In this document: piece by piece, positions 1-5,457 of the stretch
How the letters are laid out: every line of letters starts with the position of its first letter
Numbering within the stretch: position 1 is the stretch's first letter
From: an uncultured bacterium
Lineage (GTDB): Bacteria > Planctomycetota > UBA1135 > UBA2386
Length of the DNA stretch: 6,478 nt
NCBI GenBank assembly: GCA_938003515.1
Contig: CALKYL010000362.1
Coordinates: 1-6,478 of the forward strand
Direction: 5' to 3'
The notes under the pieces: model-generated
Seen by the model: only the letters and a program-made list of their open reading frames with translations
Database searches by the model: none
What the model was told of the DNA's origin: nothing
Program-made: the position numbers and the translations under genes

Positions 1-372
1 CCGCGGGTGCAGCGGCAGCGCGAAGCGGTCGCGCGGAGCCGCGACGGGTTCGCCGAGCGCGACATGGTGCTCGTCCTGGCGGCTGCGGACGGCGCGGGCT
101 TCGCCGGCGCGCGGCCGCTCGCGCCGGAGGCCGTCGCCGCCGTGCGCGCGCGGTTTGGCGCGGCGCTCGACGGAGACTTCGGCCGGGACCTCGGCCGGGA
201 CGACGGCAGGGACGACGGCGCGTTCGCGGTGCTGCTGGTCGGCAAGGACGGCGGGGTGAAGCGCACCGCGCGGTCGCCGGTCCCGCTCGACGACGTCTTC
301 GCGCAGATCGACGGCATGCCGATGCGGCAGCGGGAGCGCGTCGGCCGCGGTGGCGGCGGCGCTGGCCGCTGA
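1..372 (+). CDS. DUF4174 domain protein, 5'-truncated by window edge
   Basis: This is the 3' part of a gene of unknown function: 123 codons from the window edge to a TGA at 370-372. The frame is open to base 1, so the GTG at 7 is probably an internal Val rather than a start. The C-terminal block reads FAVLLVGKDGGVKR, then PVPLDDVFAQIDGMPMRQRER. This matches what I remember as the hallmark end of DUF4174 proteins, a thioredoxin-fold-like family with no assigned activity. An upstream stretch (ERDMVLVLAA) would be a core beta strand. An acidic Gly-Arg-Asp low-complexity insert (residues about 57-73 of the visible part) sits between the helix ending RARFGAAL and the strand FAVLLVG, where relatives usually have a short turn. 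The visible part has no cysteines, so no thiol-redox role is apparent. The next gene is on the same strand 207 bp downstream, with no sign of co-transcription. I am confident of the family and know nothing firm about the function. Confidence 0.8.
   Translation, partial: PRVQRQREAVARSRDGFAERDMVLVLAAADGAGFAGARPLAPEAVAAVRARFGAALDGDFGRDLGRDDGRDDGAFAVLLVGKDGGVKRTARSPVPLDDVFAQIDGMPMRQRERVGRGGGGAGR
181..216 (+). repeat. In-frame 12-bp tandem repeat, three copies
   Basis: Three consecutive 12-bp units (181-192, 193-204, 205-216) read ggccgggacctc, ggccgggacgac and ggcagggacgac. They encode GRDL-GRDD-GRDD inside the DUF4174 gene. The unit is a multiple of three, so copy-number change would keep the frame. 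The preceding codons (DGDF) extend the same acidic-glycine character. This is probably a slippage-derived surface-loop expansion. Confidence 0.75.
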
Positions 373-373
373 G

Positions 374-387
374 CGCCGGGACCGGCG
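374..387 (+). terminator. Small stem-loop right after the DUF4174 stop
   Basis: The arms cgccgg (374-379) and ccggcg (382-387) are perfectly complementary. With a realistic tetraloop this is a 5-bp stem that begins 2 nt after the stop codon. Only TT follows, so it is a weak intrinsic-terminator candidate. The rest of the 373-579 gap is G+C-rich, and I see no convincing -35/-10 pair or RNA gene in it. Confidence 0.25.
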
Positions 388-579
388 TTCGCTCGCTCGC
401 CGAGCGCGCGCGGTCCGTCCCGAAACGGTGCGGTGTCGGCGAGGCTCGCTCCAGCCGCTGCAGCGCACGCGCGCGACCGCTGGACCGCGCCATCCGGCGG
501 CACCGTCGCCAGGCCGGATTTGTGCCGGGCGGGCTCGCCACCGCCCCTGGTTCGTGGTACTCACGAGCGGCACAGAGCC

Positions 580-1842
580 ATGACCTCGATCGCCTCGAGC
601 GCTCCCGTCACGATCGAAGCCCCGGCGCCGCGCCTCTTGCGCAACGCCACGTGGGACCGGTTCTTCGTCGCCGGCGGCGCGTGGCTGGTGCCGCTGCCGA
701 TCCTCGCCTACTACCTGCTGCGCTCGGCGGGCTGCACGGTCGCCGCCGCCGAGGACCTGGTCACGCTGCTGGTCATGATCCCGCTCGGCGGGCCGCACGT
801 GTTCGCGACCTACACGCGGACCTACCTGAACCCGGCGTTCCGCCGCCAGGACCGGCTGATGTTCGTGCTCGGCCTCCTGGTGCCGGTCGTCGTCGTCGCG
901 GCGGCGGTGTCGAGCGTGTTCTTCGACGTCGTGGTGTTCGGCTCGCCGCCGATGCGCTACGTGCTGACGTTCTTCTTCTTCTGGGCCGGCGTGCACATCG
1001 TGCACCAGCACTCGTTCGTCGCCAGCGGCTACGCCGACCGGCCGTCGCGGTGGGGCTGGGTCGACTACGCGGTCATGCTGCTCGCGATGTATCCGGTGTC
1101 GCTGTTCCGCATGTCGATGGTCGACCGCAGCGACCCGACGATGCGCGCCGCCGACCCGGACGCGCTCGCGACCTCGATCGTGACCTCGGTCACCGGCAGC
1201 GCCGACGCCGCCGACGCCTACGTGTTCCGCATCGGACGCGTGTCGCCGATCCTGCCCGACTTCCTGATGCACGAGGCGATGTGGATCGGCGTGACGCTCT
1301 GCTTCGCCGCGGCGCTGGTGCTGTTCGCGTGGAAGAGCGCGCGCGAACGGCGCGAGGGCACGCTGGTGCCGCACCGCTTCCGCCTCGTCGTCGCGATGGC
1401 CGTGCTCGGCTCGACCGTGCCGCTGCTGCCGAACCTCGACAGCGCGTTCCAGGGGCTCAACGCCTGGCACAGCTTCCAGTACCTCGGCCTCGCGTGGCTG
1501 ATGAACCGCCGCAGCCACGAACGCGGCGAGATCAAGAGCCCGTTCTTCGACCGCACGATGCGTGAGGGCGGTCACTGGCGCTTCTACCGGACCGCGCTGT
1601 TCGCGACGCTCGGCGCCGTGGTCGTGCTGCTCGGCGCCGCGTGGGCGATCGCCGCGACCAGCGACGGCCAGTTCGCGATGTTCGGCCACGACGAGCCGCT
1701 GCGCGACGCGAACGGCAAGGAGCTCTACCGGCCGGGCGCCGTGCTGCTCGCCTACTACCTGCTGGCGTTCTCGGTCCTGCTCGTGCACTACCTGCACGAC
1801 GGCTTCTTCTTCTTCCGTCGGCGCTACCTGCGCGACTCGTAG
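580..1842 (+). CDS. Polytopic membrane protein with conserved-looking intramembrane histidines
   Basis: This 420-residue integral membrane protein has about nine or ten hydrophobic segments, roughly at residues 28-49, 56-77, 92-120, 127-150, 160-178, 228-251, 267-284, 292-309, 336-359 and 385-411. I do not recognise the family with certainty. Histidines cluster in or beside membrane segments: GGPH (H73), GVHIVHQH (H139, H142, H144), AWHSFQYLG (H297) and VHYLHDG (H403, H406). Such an arrangement is typical of metal- or haem-binding membrane proteins, for example membrane di-iron hydroxylases/desaturases or Brp/Blh-type carotenoid cleavage enzymes, but I cannot match the exact motif set. Binding of metal or haem is therefore inference. 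The ATG at 580 was chosen over the GTG at 433 because the 49-residue extension is Arg/Pro-rich and looks like translated intergenic DNA. No good Shine-Dalgarno precedes the ATG. The 3' end overlaps the convergent phosphodiesterase gene by 19 bp. The C-terminus FFRRRYLRDS is likely cytoplasmic by the positive-inside rule. Confidence 0.8.
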   Translation: MTSIASSAPVTIEAPAPRLLRNATWDRFFVAGGAWLVPLPILAYYLLRSAGCTVAAAEDLVTLLVMIPLGGPHVFATYTRTYLNPAFRRQDRLMFVLGLLVPVVVVAAAVSSVFFDVVVFGSPPMRYVLTFFFFWAGVHIVHQHSFVASGYADRPSRWGWVDYAVMLLAMYPVSLFRMSMVDRSDPTMRAADPDALATSIVTSVTGSADAADAYVFRIGRVSPILPDFLMHEAMWIGVTLCFAAALVLFAWKSARERREGTLVPHRFRLVVAMAVLGSTVPLLPNLDSAFQGLNAWHSFQYLGLAWLMNRRSHERGEIKSPFFDRTMREGGHWRFYRTALFATLGAVVVLLGAAWAIAATSDGQFAMFGHDEPLRDANGKELYRPGAVLLAYYLLAFSVLLVHYLHDGFFFFRRRYLRDS

Positions 1843-2765
1843 TCGGCCGCGTCGCGGGGGCGCGGCTCGAGCGCGACCGTCGCCTCGACGCCGAAGTGGT
1901 CGGACGGCAGCAGGCCGTCGATCGGCCGGTCGTAGACCCGCCGCGCGACGGGCGCCGTGCGGTGGCCGCGCACAAACAGGTGGTCGATCTCGCGTGGCGC
2001 CTCGGCCATCGCCAGCGGGTTCTGCGTCGCGTCGTAGGTCGGCAGGCCGCACGACGCGTGCACGAAGCCGAGCGCGCGCAGCCCGTCGACGAGGTGCGCG
2101 AACTCCGCATCCCCGGGTCCACAGTTGAAGTCGCCGAGCACGACCTGCCGCGGCTGGTCGGCGGCGGCGACGAGCCAGCGCAGCAGCTCGTCGATCTGCG
2201 CCCGGCGGACCGCGACGTCGGCGAGCCCGCTCTGCAGGTGCAGGTTCCAGACGTCGAGGTCGCCGTCGGGCAGCGCGACGATCGTGCGCAGGACCCCCTT
2301 GGACACCAGGCGCTCGATGCCGACCGCCGCGGCGAACACGCGCGTCTCGGCGTGGCGGATCGGGTGCCGCGACAGCGTCATCAGGCCGCTCGAGCCGAAC
2401 AGGCTGGCCGGCGTGCAGCAAGAGGCGCGGTGGTGTTCCGGCATCGCGAACGGCGCGCTGGCGTCCTCGCCCCACGCTTCCTGCAGCGCGATCACGTCGA
2501 CGTCCTCGGCCGCGACCCGGTCCGCGATGCGTCGACAGCGCGGCTCGACGTCGGGTGCCAGCGGCCACGGCAGTCCGAAGACGTTGAGCGTCTGCAGCCG
2601 CAGCGTCGCCGACGGCGCGGCCGCCGTCGGCCGCGCGGCCGGCAGGATCGCCGCACGCCCGGAGCGTGAGGCCGTCGTCCAGAGCGCGAGCGCGGAGAGC
2701 GCCAGCAAGAGCAGCAGGCGTCCCTGCCGTCGCCACGGTCGGTGCCTGCGTCGATACCAGCCCAT
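1824..2765 (-). CDS. Membrane-anchored EEP-superfamily phosphodiesterase (sphingomyelinase/endonuclease-like)
   Basis: This 313-residue protein belongs to the endonuclease/exonuclease/phosphatase (EEP, DNase I-like) fold, whose members cleave phosphodiester bonds with Mg2+. The signature blocks are present in order: TLNVFGLPW (N61), ALQEAW (metal-binding E96), VWNLHLQSG (H176), VLGDFNCG (D212, N214), REIDHLFV (D261, H262) and LPSDHFGV (D289, H290). The catalytic set looks intact. The NVFGLP block, QE and SDH recall neutral sphingomyelinase-like and exported EEP enzymes, but the substrate (lipid head group, nucleic acid or other) cannot be read from the sequence. The N-terminus is Arg-rich (RRRHRPWRRQGR), followed by a hydrophobic run at residues 17-31. 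This fits a type II membrane anchor or uncleaved signal, with the enzyme outside the cytoplasmic membrane; there is no lipobox cysteine. The ATG at 2765 has a GGAGG 7 nt upstream, so the longer in-frame extension to 2939 is rejected. The gene is divergent from the M14 peptidase and convergent with the membrane-protein gene. Confidence 0.88.
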   Translation of the reverse strand: MGWYRRRHRPWRRQGRLLLLLALSALALWTTASRSGRAAILPAARPTAAAPSATLRLQTLNVFGLPWPLAPDVEPRCRRIADRVAAEDVDVIALQEAWGEDASAPFAMPEHHRASCCTPASLFGSSGLMTLSRHPIRHAETRVFAAAVGIERLVSKGVLRTIVALPDGDLDVWNLHLQSGLADVAVRRAQIDELLRWLVAAADQPRQVVLGDFNCGPGDAEFAHLVDGLRALGFVHASCGLPTYDATQNPLAMAEAPREIDHLFVRGHRTAPVARRVYDRPIDGLLPSDHFGVEATVALEPRPRDAADYESRR

Positions 2766-2965
2766 GCCCAGACCTCCGTTGTGGAGACTTGTGCACGCCG
2801 GCATGCGGGGCGGGTGAGCGCTCCGTGAAGGCTCGGCGCGGCCGGCCGCACGCTCGACCAGAAGCACCGTCCCGGGGCGGGCGGCGGGCGGAAATCCGAG
2901 GGGCTTTGCGGTCGGCGGGGCGGACGCGAGAATCCTCACCCCGGTCCTGCCCCGGGACCCAACCC
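2766..2965. promoter_or_regulatory. Divergent intergenic region (presumed promoters of EEP and M14 genes)
   Basis: These 200 bp separate two divergently transcribed genes, so promoters for both must lie here or inside the gene ends. I could not pick out a convincing -35/-10 pair on either strand. The region holds a perfect 12-bp palindrome (gcggccggccgc, 2838-2849), which could be an operator but is not surprising in DNA this G+C-rich. Near the M14 start, ggtcc (2943-2947) and ggacc (2955-2959) can form a small hairpin over the weak GGGA ribosome-binding candidate at 2954-2957. Confidence 0.4.
2773..2777 (-). promoter_or_regulatory. Strong Shine-Dalgarno site of the EEP gene
   Basis: On the - strand this reads GGAGG with a 7-nt spacer (tctgggc) to the ATG at 2765. 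It is the only textbook ribosome binding site in the window, and it decides the start of the phosphodiesterase gene. Confidence 0.8.
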
Positions 2966-4789
2966 ATGCGCTCCGCTCTCTCCGTCGTGCTCGGCCTCGC
3001 GGTCGGCTCCGTTTCCGTGGCCCAGGCGCCGTCGGCGCTCTACGTGGTCCAGAACCCGACCCCGGCCGTACTGCTCCAGCTGCACCAGCACTTCGACGTG
3101 CTCGGGGGATGCTGTGGCACGGTGCTCCCCGGGGGCCGCATCGAGTTCGTCGTCGAAGCCGGGCAGGTCGGTCTGCTCCGTCGCATCGCGCCGGACGCGC
3201 GCTGGGTCGCCGACAGCCGGCCCTTCCACGACGTCGAACTCGAGCGCCACGCGGCGTTCCCGGGCGACGTGCCTCCGGCCGGCTACTTCACGGTCGCCGA
3301 GATCGAGGCCGAGATCGACGCGCAGGTCGCGGCGTACCCGACGCTCGCGCAGAAGGTCGACCTCTCCGCGTTGCCCGGCGGCGTGCCGACGCACGAGGGG
3401 CGGCCGATCTACGCGCTGAAGGTCAGCGACAACGTCGGCGCCAGCGAGGACGAGCCGGCCATCCTGCTCGCCGCGCAGCACCACGCGCGCGAGCTCAACT
3501 CGCCCTACATGGTGCTCGGCGCGATCTTCATGGTGCTCGCCGGCTACGCGACGGATCCGCCGCTGCAGGCGGTCGTCGACCAGTTCGAGATCTGGTTCGT
3601 GCCGATGGTCAACCCGGACGGCGTCGAGCACGTCTGGACCGTGGACCAGTGGTGGCGCAAGAACCGGCGGTTCAACGGCGGCTCGAGCTACGGCGTCGAC
3701 CTCAACCGCAACTTCCCGTTCCTGTGGGGGCTCTGCGGCGCGTCGACGAATCCGTCGAGCCAGACGTATCGCGGGCCGGCGGCCGGCAGCGAGCCCGAGA
3801 CGCAGGTCATGCGCAACCTCGTCGGCCTGCTGCGGCCGGAGATCTACCTCGACTTCCACAGCTTCGGCCGCGAGGTGCTGCAGACCTACGCGCCGTGCGC
3901 GACGGTCAACCCGACGGTCTACTCGTTCCTCGATCGCTACGTCGACGACCTGCGCGTGCCGATGGGCTACGCCAAGCGCGACCCCTCGGCGTCCGGCGAG
4001 GCGCCGGAGGACCACTGGGCGAGCGGCGGCACGCTGTCGTTCCTGATCGAGGTCGGCACCGCGTTCCAGCCGCCGTTCCCCGACACGGTCAACGAGGAGG
4101 CGTCGGTGTGGCCGGGCATCCGGCGGGCGCTGACGGCGTGGCGGCCGGCGCTGCGCGGGCACGTGCGCTCGGCGCTCGGCGGCGCCCCGCTCGCCGCGAC
4201 GATCACCTTCGCGCCGAACCTGTTCAGCCACGGCGAAGCGACCCGGAGCCGGGCGAGCGACGGGCGCTACGGCATGTGGCTGCCGCTCGGCAACTGGAAC
4301 GTCACCTTCTCGGCGCCCGGACACCAGAGCCGCACGCTGCCGGTGTCGGTGCTCTCCTACGACAGCCCGCAGCTGCTCGACGTCGCGCTCGACACGGCCG
4401 CGCCGGGGACGCCGACGATCGTCAAGGTCGGCACCGGCGCGCTCGGCACCGTGGTGGACTTCACCTACACGAGCCCCGGGGACGCCGGCCGCATGTCGTT
4501 CTTCGGCTGGGCGCTCGACACCACGCCGGGCATCCCGCTCGGCGACCAGCGCGTCGTGCCGTTGAACAACGACCCGTTCTTCCAGGCTGCGTGGATCGGC
4601 AATCCGTTCCTGTCGCCGACGTTCGGCACGCTGAACGGCGCCGATCAGGCGCAGTGCGTGCTGATCGTGCCCAACGCCGCGTGGCTCGTCGGCCTGACGA
4701 CGTGGGTGGGTGGCCTGACGCTCGACCCGGCCTGGCTCGGCGGCGTCAAGACGTGGTCGCAGCCGGTGCCGGTCACGATCGTGCCCTGA
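2966..4789 (+). CDS. Secreted M14 zinc carboxypeptidase with C-terminal beta modules
   Basis: This 607-residue exported metallopeptidase should remove C-terminal residues from peptides outside the cytoplasm. Residues 1-21 are a signal peptide ending in AQA. Residues 22-95 resemble the short prodomain of carboxypeptidase T-like enzymes, and about 105-395 form the M14 catalytic domain. Zinc ligands are H173 and E176 (HARE) and H298 (LDFHSFG); VNPDG (216-220) and DLNRNF (245-250, substrate-binding N247/R248) are present, and E362 in FLIEVG is the catalytic glutamate. D349 of the EDHW block may correspond to the S1' specificity residue (Asp in B-type enzymes), hinting at basic residues. The usual NPCSETY cysteine is Ser (NPSSQTY). 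Residues about 398-475 look like a transthyretin/CarboxypepD_reg-type beta domain, and about 482-607 form a further beta module like those at the ends of many planctomycetal exported proteins. The ATG at 2966 is chosen because the signal peptide starts there; only a weak GGGA precedes it, 8 nt upstream. Confidence 0.92.
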   Translation: MRSALSVVLGLAVGSVSVAQAPSALYVVQNPTPAVLLQLHQHFDVLGGCCGTVLPGGRIEFVVEAGQVGLLRRIAPDARWVADSRPFHDVELERHAAFPGDVPPAGYFTVAEIEAEIDAQVAAYPTLAQKVDLSALPGGVPTHEGRPIYALKVSDNVGASEDEPAILLAAQHHARELNSPYMVLGAIFMVLAGYATDPPLQAVVDQFEIWFVPMVNPDGVEHVWTVDQWWRKNRRFNGGSSYGVDLNRNFPFLWGLCGASTNPSSQTYRGPAAGSEPETQVMRNLVGLLRPEIYLDFHSFGREVLQTYAPCATVNPTVYSFLDRYVDDLRVPMGYAKRDPSASGEAPEDHWASGGTLSFLIEVGTAFQPPFPDTVNEEASVWPGIRRALTAWRPALRGHVRSALGGAPLAATITFAPNLFSHGEATRSRASDGRYGMWLPLGNWNVTFSAPGHQSRTLPVSVLSYDSPQLLDVALDTAAPGTPTIVKVGTGALGTVVDFTYTSPGDAGRMSFFGWALDTTPGIPLGDQRVVPLNNDPFFQAAWIGNPFLSPTFGTLNGADQAQCVLIVPNAAWLVGLTTWVGGLTLDPAWLGGVKTWSQPVPVTIVP

Positions 4790-4803
4790 GCCGGGTGCGC
4801 GGC

Positions 4804-4847
4804 GGCCGGGCGCCCGCGCCGGCCGAAAAAGCGGGTGACGCCCGGCC
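4804..4847. terminator. G+C-rich inverted repeat between convergent genes
   Basis: The outer arms ggccgggcg (4804-4812) and cgcccggcc (4839-4847) are a perfect 9-bp inverted repeat. Stacked inside, cccgc (4813-4817) pairs with gcggg (4831-4835), leaving a 3-nt bulge (tga) and a 13-nt loop ending in AAAAA. A competing 7-bp hairpin (4803-4809 with 4819-4825) shares the left arm. The element starts 14 bp after the peptidase stop and lies in the convergent 198-bp gap before the ferredoxin stop. It has no T-run following it on either strand, so it is not a classical intrinsic terminator. A bidirectional transcription-blocking or mRNA 3'-end stabilising stem is the likely role. The remainder of the gap (4848-4987) shows nothing definite. 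Confidence 0.45.
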
Positions 4848-4987
4848 TCGGCGCCGGTCGCCACCCGCGACCTCCTGCCTTCTCCCGATCCCGTCCTCTG
4901 GGGTCGATGGAGCCAGGGGGCGCGCGGCGCGCGGACGCAGGTGGAATCGCGGGGGCTCCGCTCGGGTATGCCGGATCAGCGGGCGGA

Positions 4988-5323
4988 TCAGTAGGGGCTG
5001 TCGAGCATGTCCCAGATGATCTGCTCGACGTCCGGTTCGCACTTGCCGGTGAGCCGCGTCACCGGCTCGCCCTCGCCGCGGATGTGGGCGGCGATCTCCG
5101 GCAGGTCGGCCTCGGTGACGGTGCTGTAGAAGACCTTGTCCGGATACAGCGTCACGTTGATGCCCTGCTCGCACGCGCCGAAGCACGGGTAGCGGCGGAT
5201 CTTGATGCGCTCCTCGTCGGGATCGAACTCCTTCACGAGGTCGCGCAGCTTGTCGAAGATGTCGCCGCTGCCCTTCTCGGTGCAGTCGCCGCCCTCACAG
5301 ACGTAGCAGAGTCGGTTGGTCAT
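4988..5323 (-). CDS. Thioredoxin-like [2Fe-2S] ferredoxin
   Basis: This 111-residue protein of the thioredoxin-like [2Fe-2S] ferredoxin family should be a small soluble one-electron carrier. The probable cluster ligands are C9 and C14 in VCEGGDCTEKGS and C47 and C51 in YPCFGACEQG; the second pair is the family's typical Cx3C, followed by INVTLYPDKVFYSTVTEADL, a normal C-terminal half. C6 and C95 are extra cysteines of unknown role. The acidic tail (CEPDVEQIIWDML) fits an electron-transfer protein that docks on basic partners. The ATG at 5323 puts the first Cys six residues in, as expected; upstream in-frame sequence is intergenic in character. No Shine-Dalgarno precedes it, so translation may depend on a leaderless or atypical start. 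It lies 134 bp downstream of boxB on the same strand and may share its transcript, suggesting it supplies electrons to BoxB or a related oxygenase. That link is inference; the family assignment is firm. Confidence 0.9.
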   Translation of the reverse strand: MTNRLCYVCEGGDCTEKGSGDIFDKLRDLVKEFDPDEERIKIRRYPCFGACEQGINVTLYPDKVFYSTVTEADLPEIAAHIRGEGEPVTRLTGKCEPDVEQIIWDMLDSPY

Positions 5324-5341
5324 CGGTTTCGGAGCGAAGCT

Positions 5342-5363
5342 GCCGGGGCGGTGCGCCCCCGGC
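5342..5363 (-). other. Stem-loop in the leader of the ferredoxin gene
   Basis: The arms gccggggcg (5342-5350) and cgcccccggc (5354-5363) pair over 9 bp with one bulged C and a 3-nt loop. On the - strand the stem ends 18 nt before the ferredoxin ATG. It could influence ribosome access or mark a processed 5' end. No T-run follows, so it is not a classical terminator. Confidence 0.4.
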
Positions 5364-5400
5364 GATCGAACGGGATCGTGCGTCGGGCGGGGTCGGATCC

Positions 5401-5446
5401 CCGCACGCTCGTGCGGCGCGCGGGCGCTGATCGTGCCGCCCGCGCG
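5401..5446 (-). other. Two abutting perfect stem-loops just downstream of boxB
   Basis: The arms cgcgcgggcg (5417-5426) and cgcccgcgcg (5437-5446) form a perfect 10-bp stem with a 10-nt loop, beginning 11 nt after the boxB stop. Directly next to it, ccgcac (5401-5406) and gtgcgg (5411-5416) form a perfect 6-bp stem with loop gctc. Neither is followed by a T-run on the - strand. They may protect the boxB mRNA 3' end, attenuate read-through into the ferredoxin gene, or act as a non-canonical terminator. Confidence 0.5.
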
Positions 5447-5457
5447 TGACGACCGCC

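Noticed and set aside
433..579. N-terminal extension of the membrane-protein gene from the GTG at 433
   Set aside because: The extra 49 residues are Arg/Pro/Ala-rich without secondary-structure character, while the ATG at 580 gives a normal short leader before the first helix.
580..1842. Firm assignment of the membrane protein to the Brp/Blh carotenoid dioxygenase or desaturase families
   Set aside because: Histidine richness is suggestive, but the exact motif order of either family could not be matched by eye.
2838..2849. Perfect 12-bp palindrome as an operator
   Set aside because: At this base composition, with G and C each near 35%, such a palindrome is expected fairly often by chance in a few hundred bases; a single copy without a second site is not enough.
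2766..2939. N-terminal extension of the EEP gene to an upstream start at 2939
   Set aside because: The GGAGG at 2773-2777 places initiation at the ATG at 2765, directly before an Arg-rich, hydrophobic anchor sequence.
2666..2965. Upstream start of the peptidase gene at 2666
   Set aside because: It would add 100 Arg/Ala-rich residues ahead of a clear signal peptide and overlap the divergent EEP gene.
2936..4864. 642-codon open frame antisense to the whole peptidase gene
   Set aside because: Its translation is Arg/Ala/Val/Asp-rich with no hydrophobic core or motif. It mirrors the strong G+C codon bias of the real gene, and the + strand frame has a signal peptide and a complete M14 active site.
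3109..5019. 636-codon open frame on the + strand overlapping the peptidase gene
   Set aside because: It is an Arg/Ala-rich shadow of the peptidase in another frame; it runs across the stop and intergenic region with no recognisable domain.
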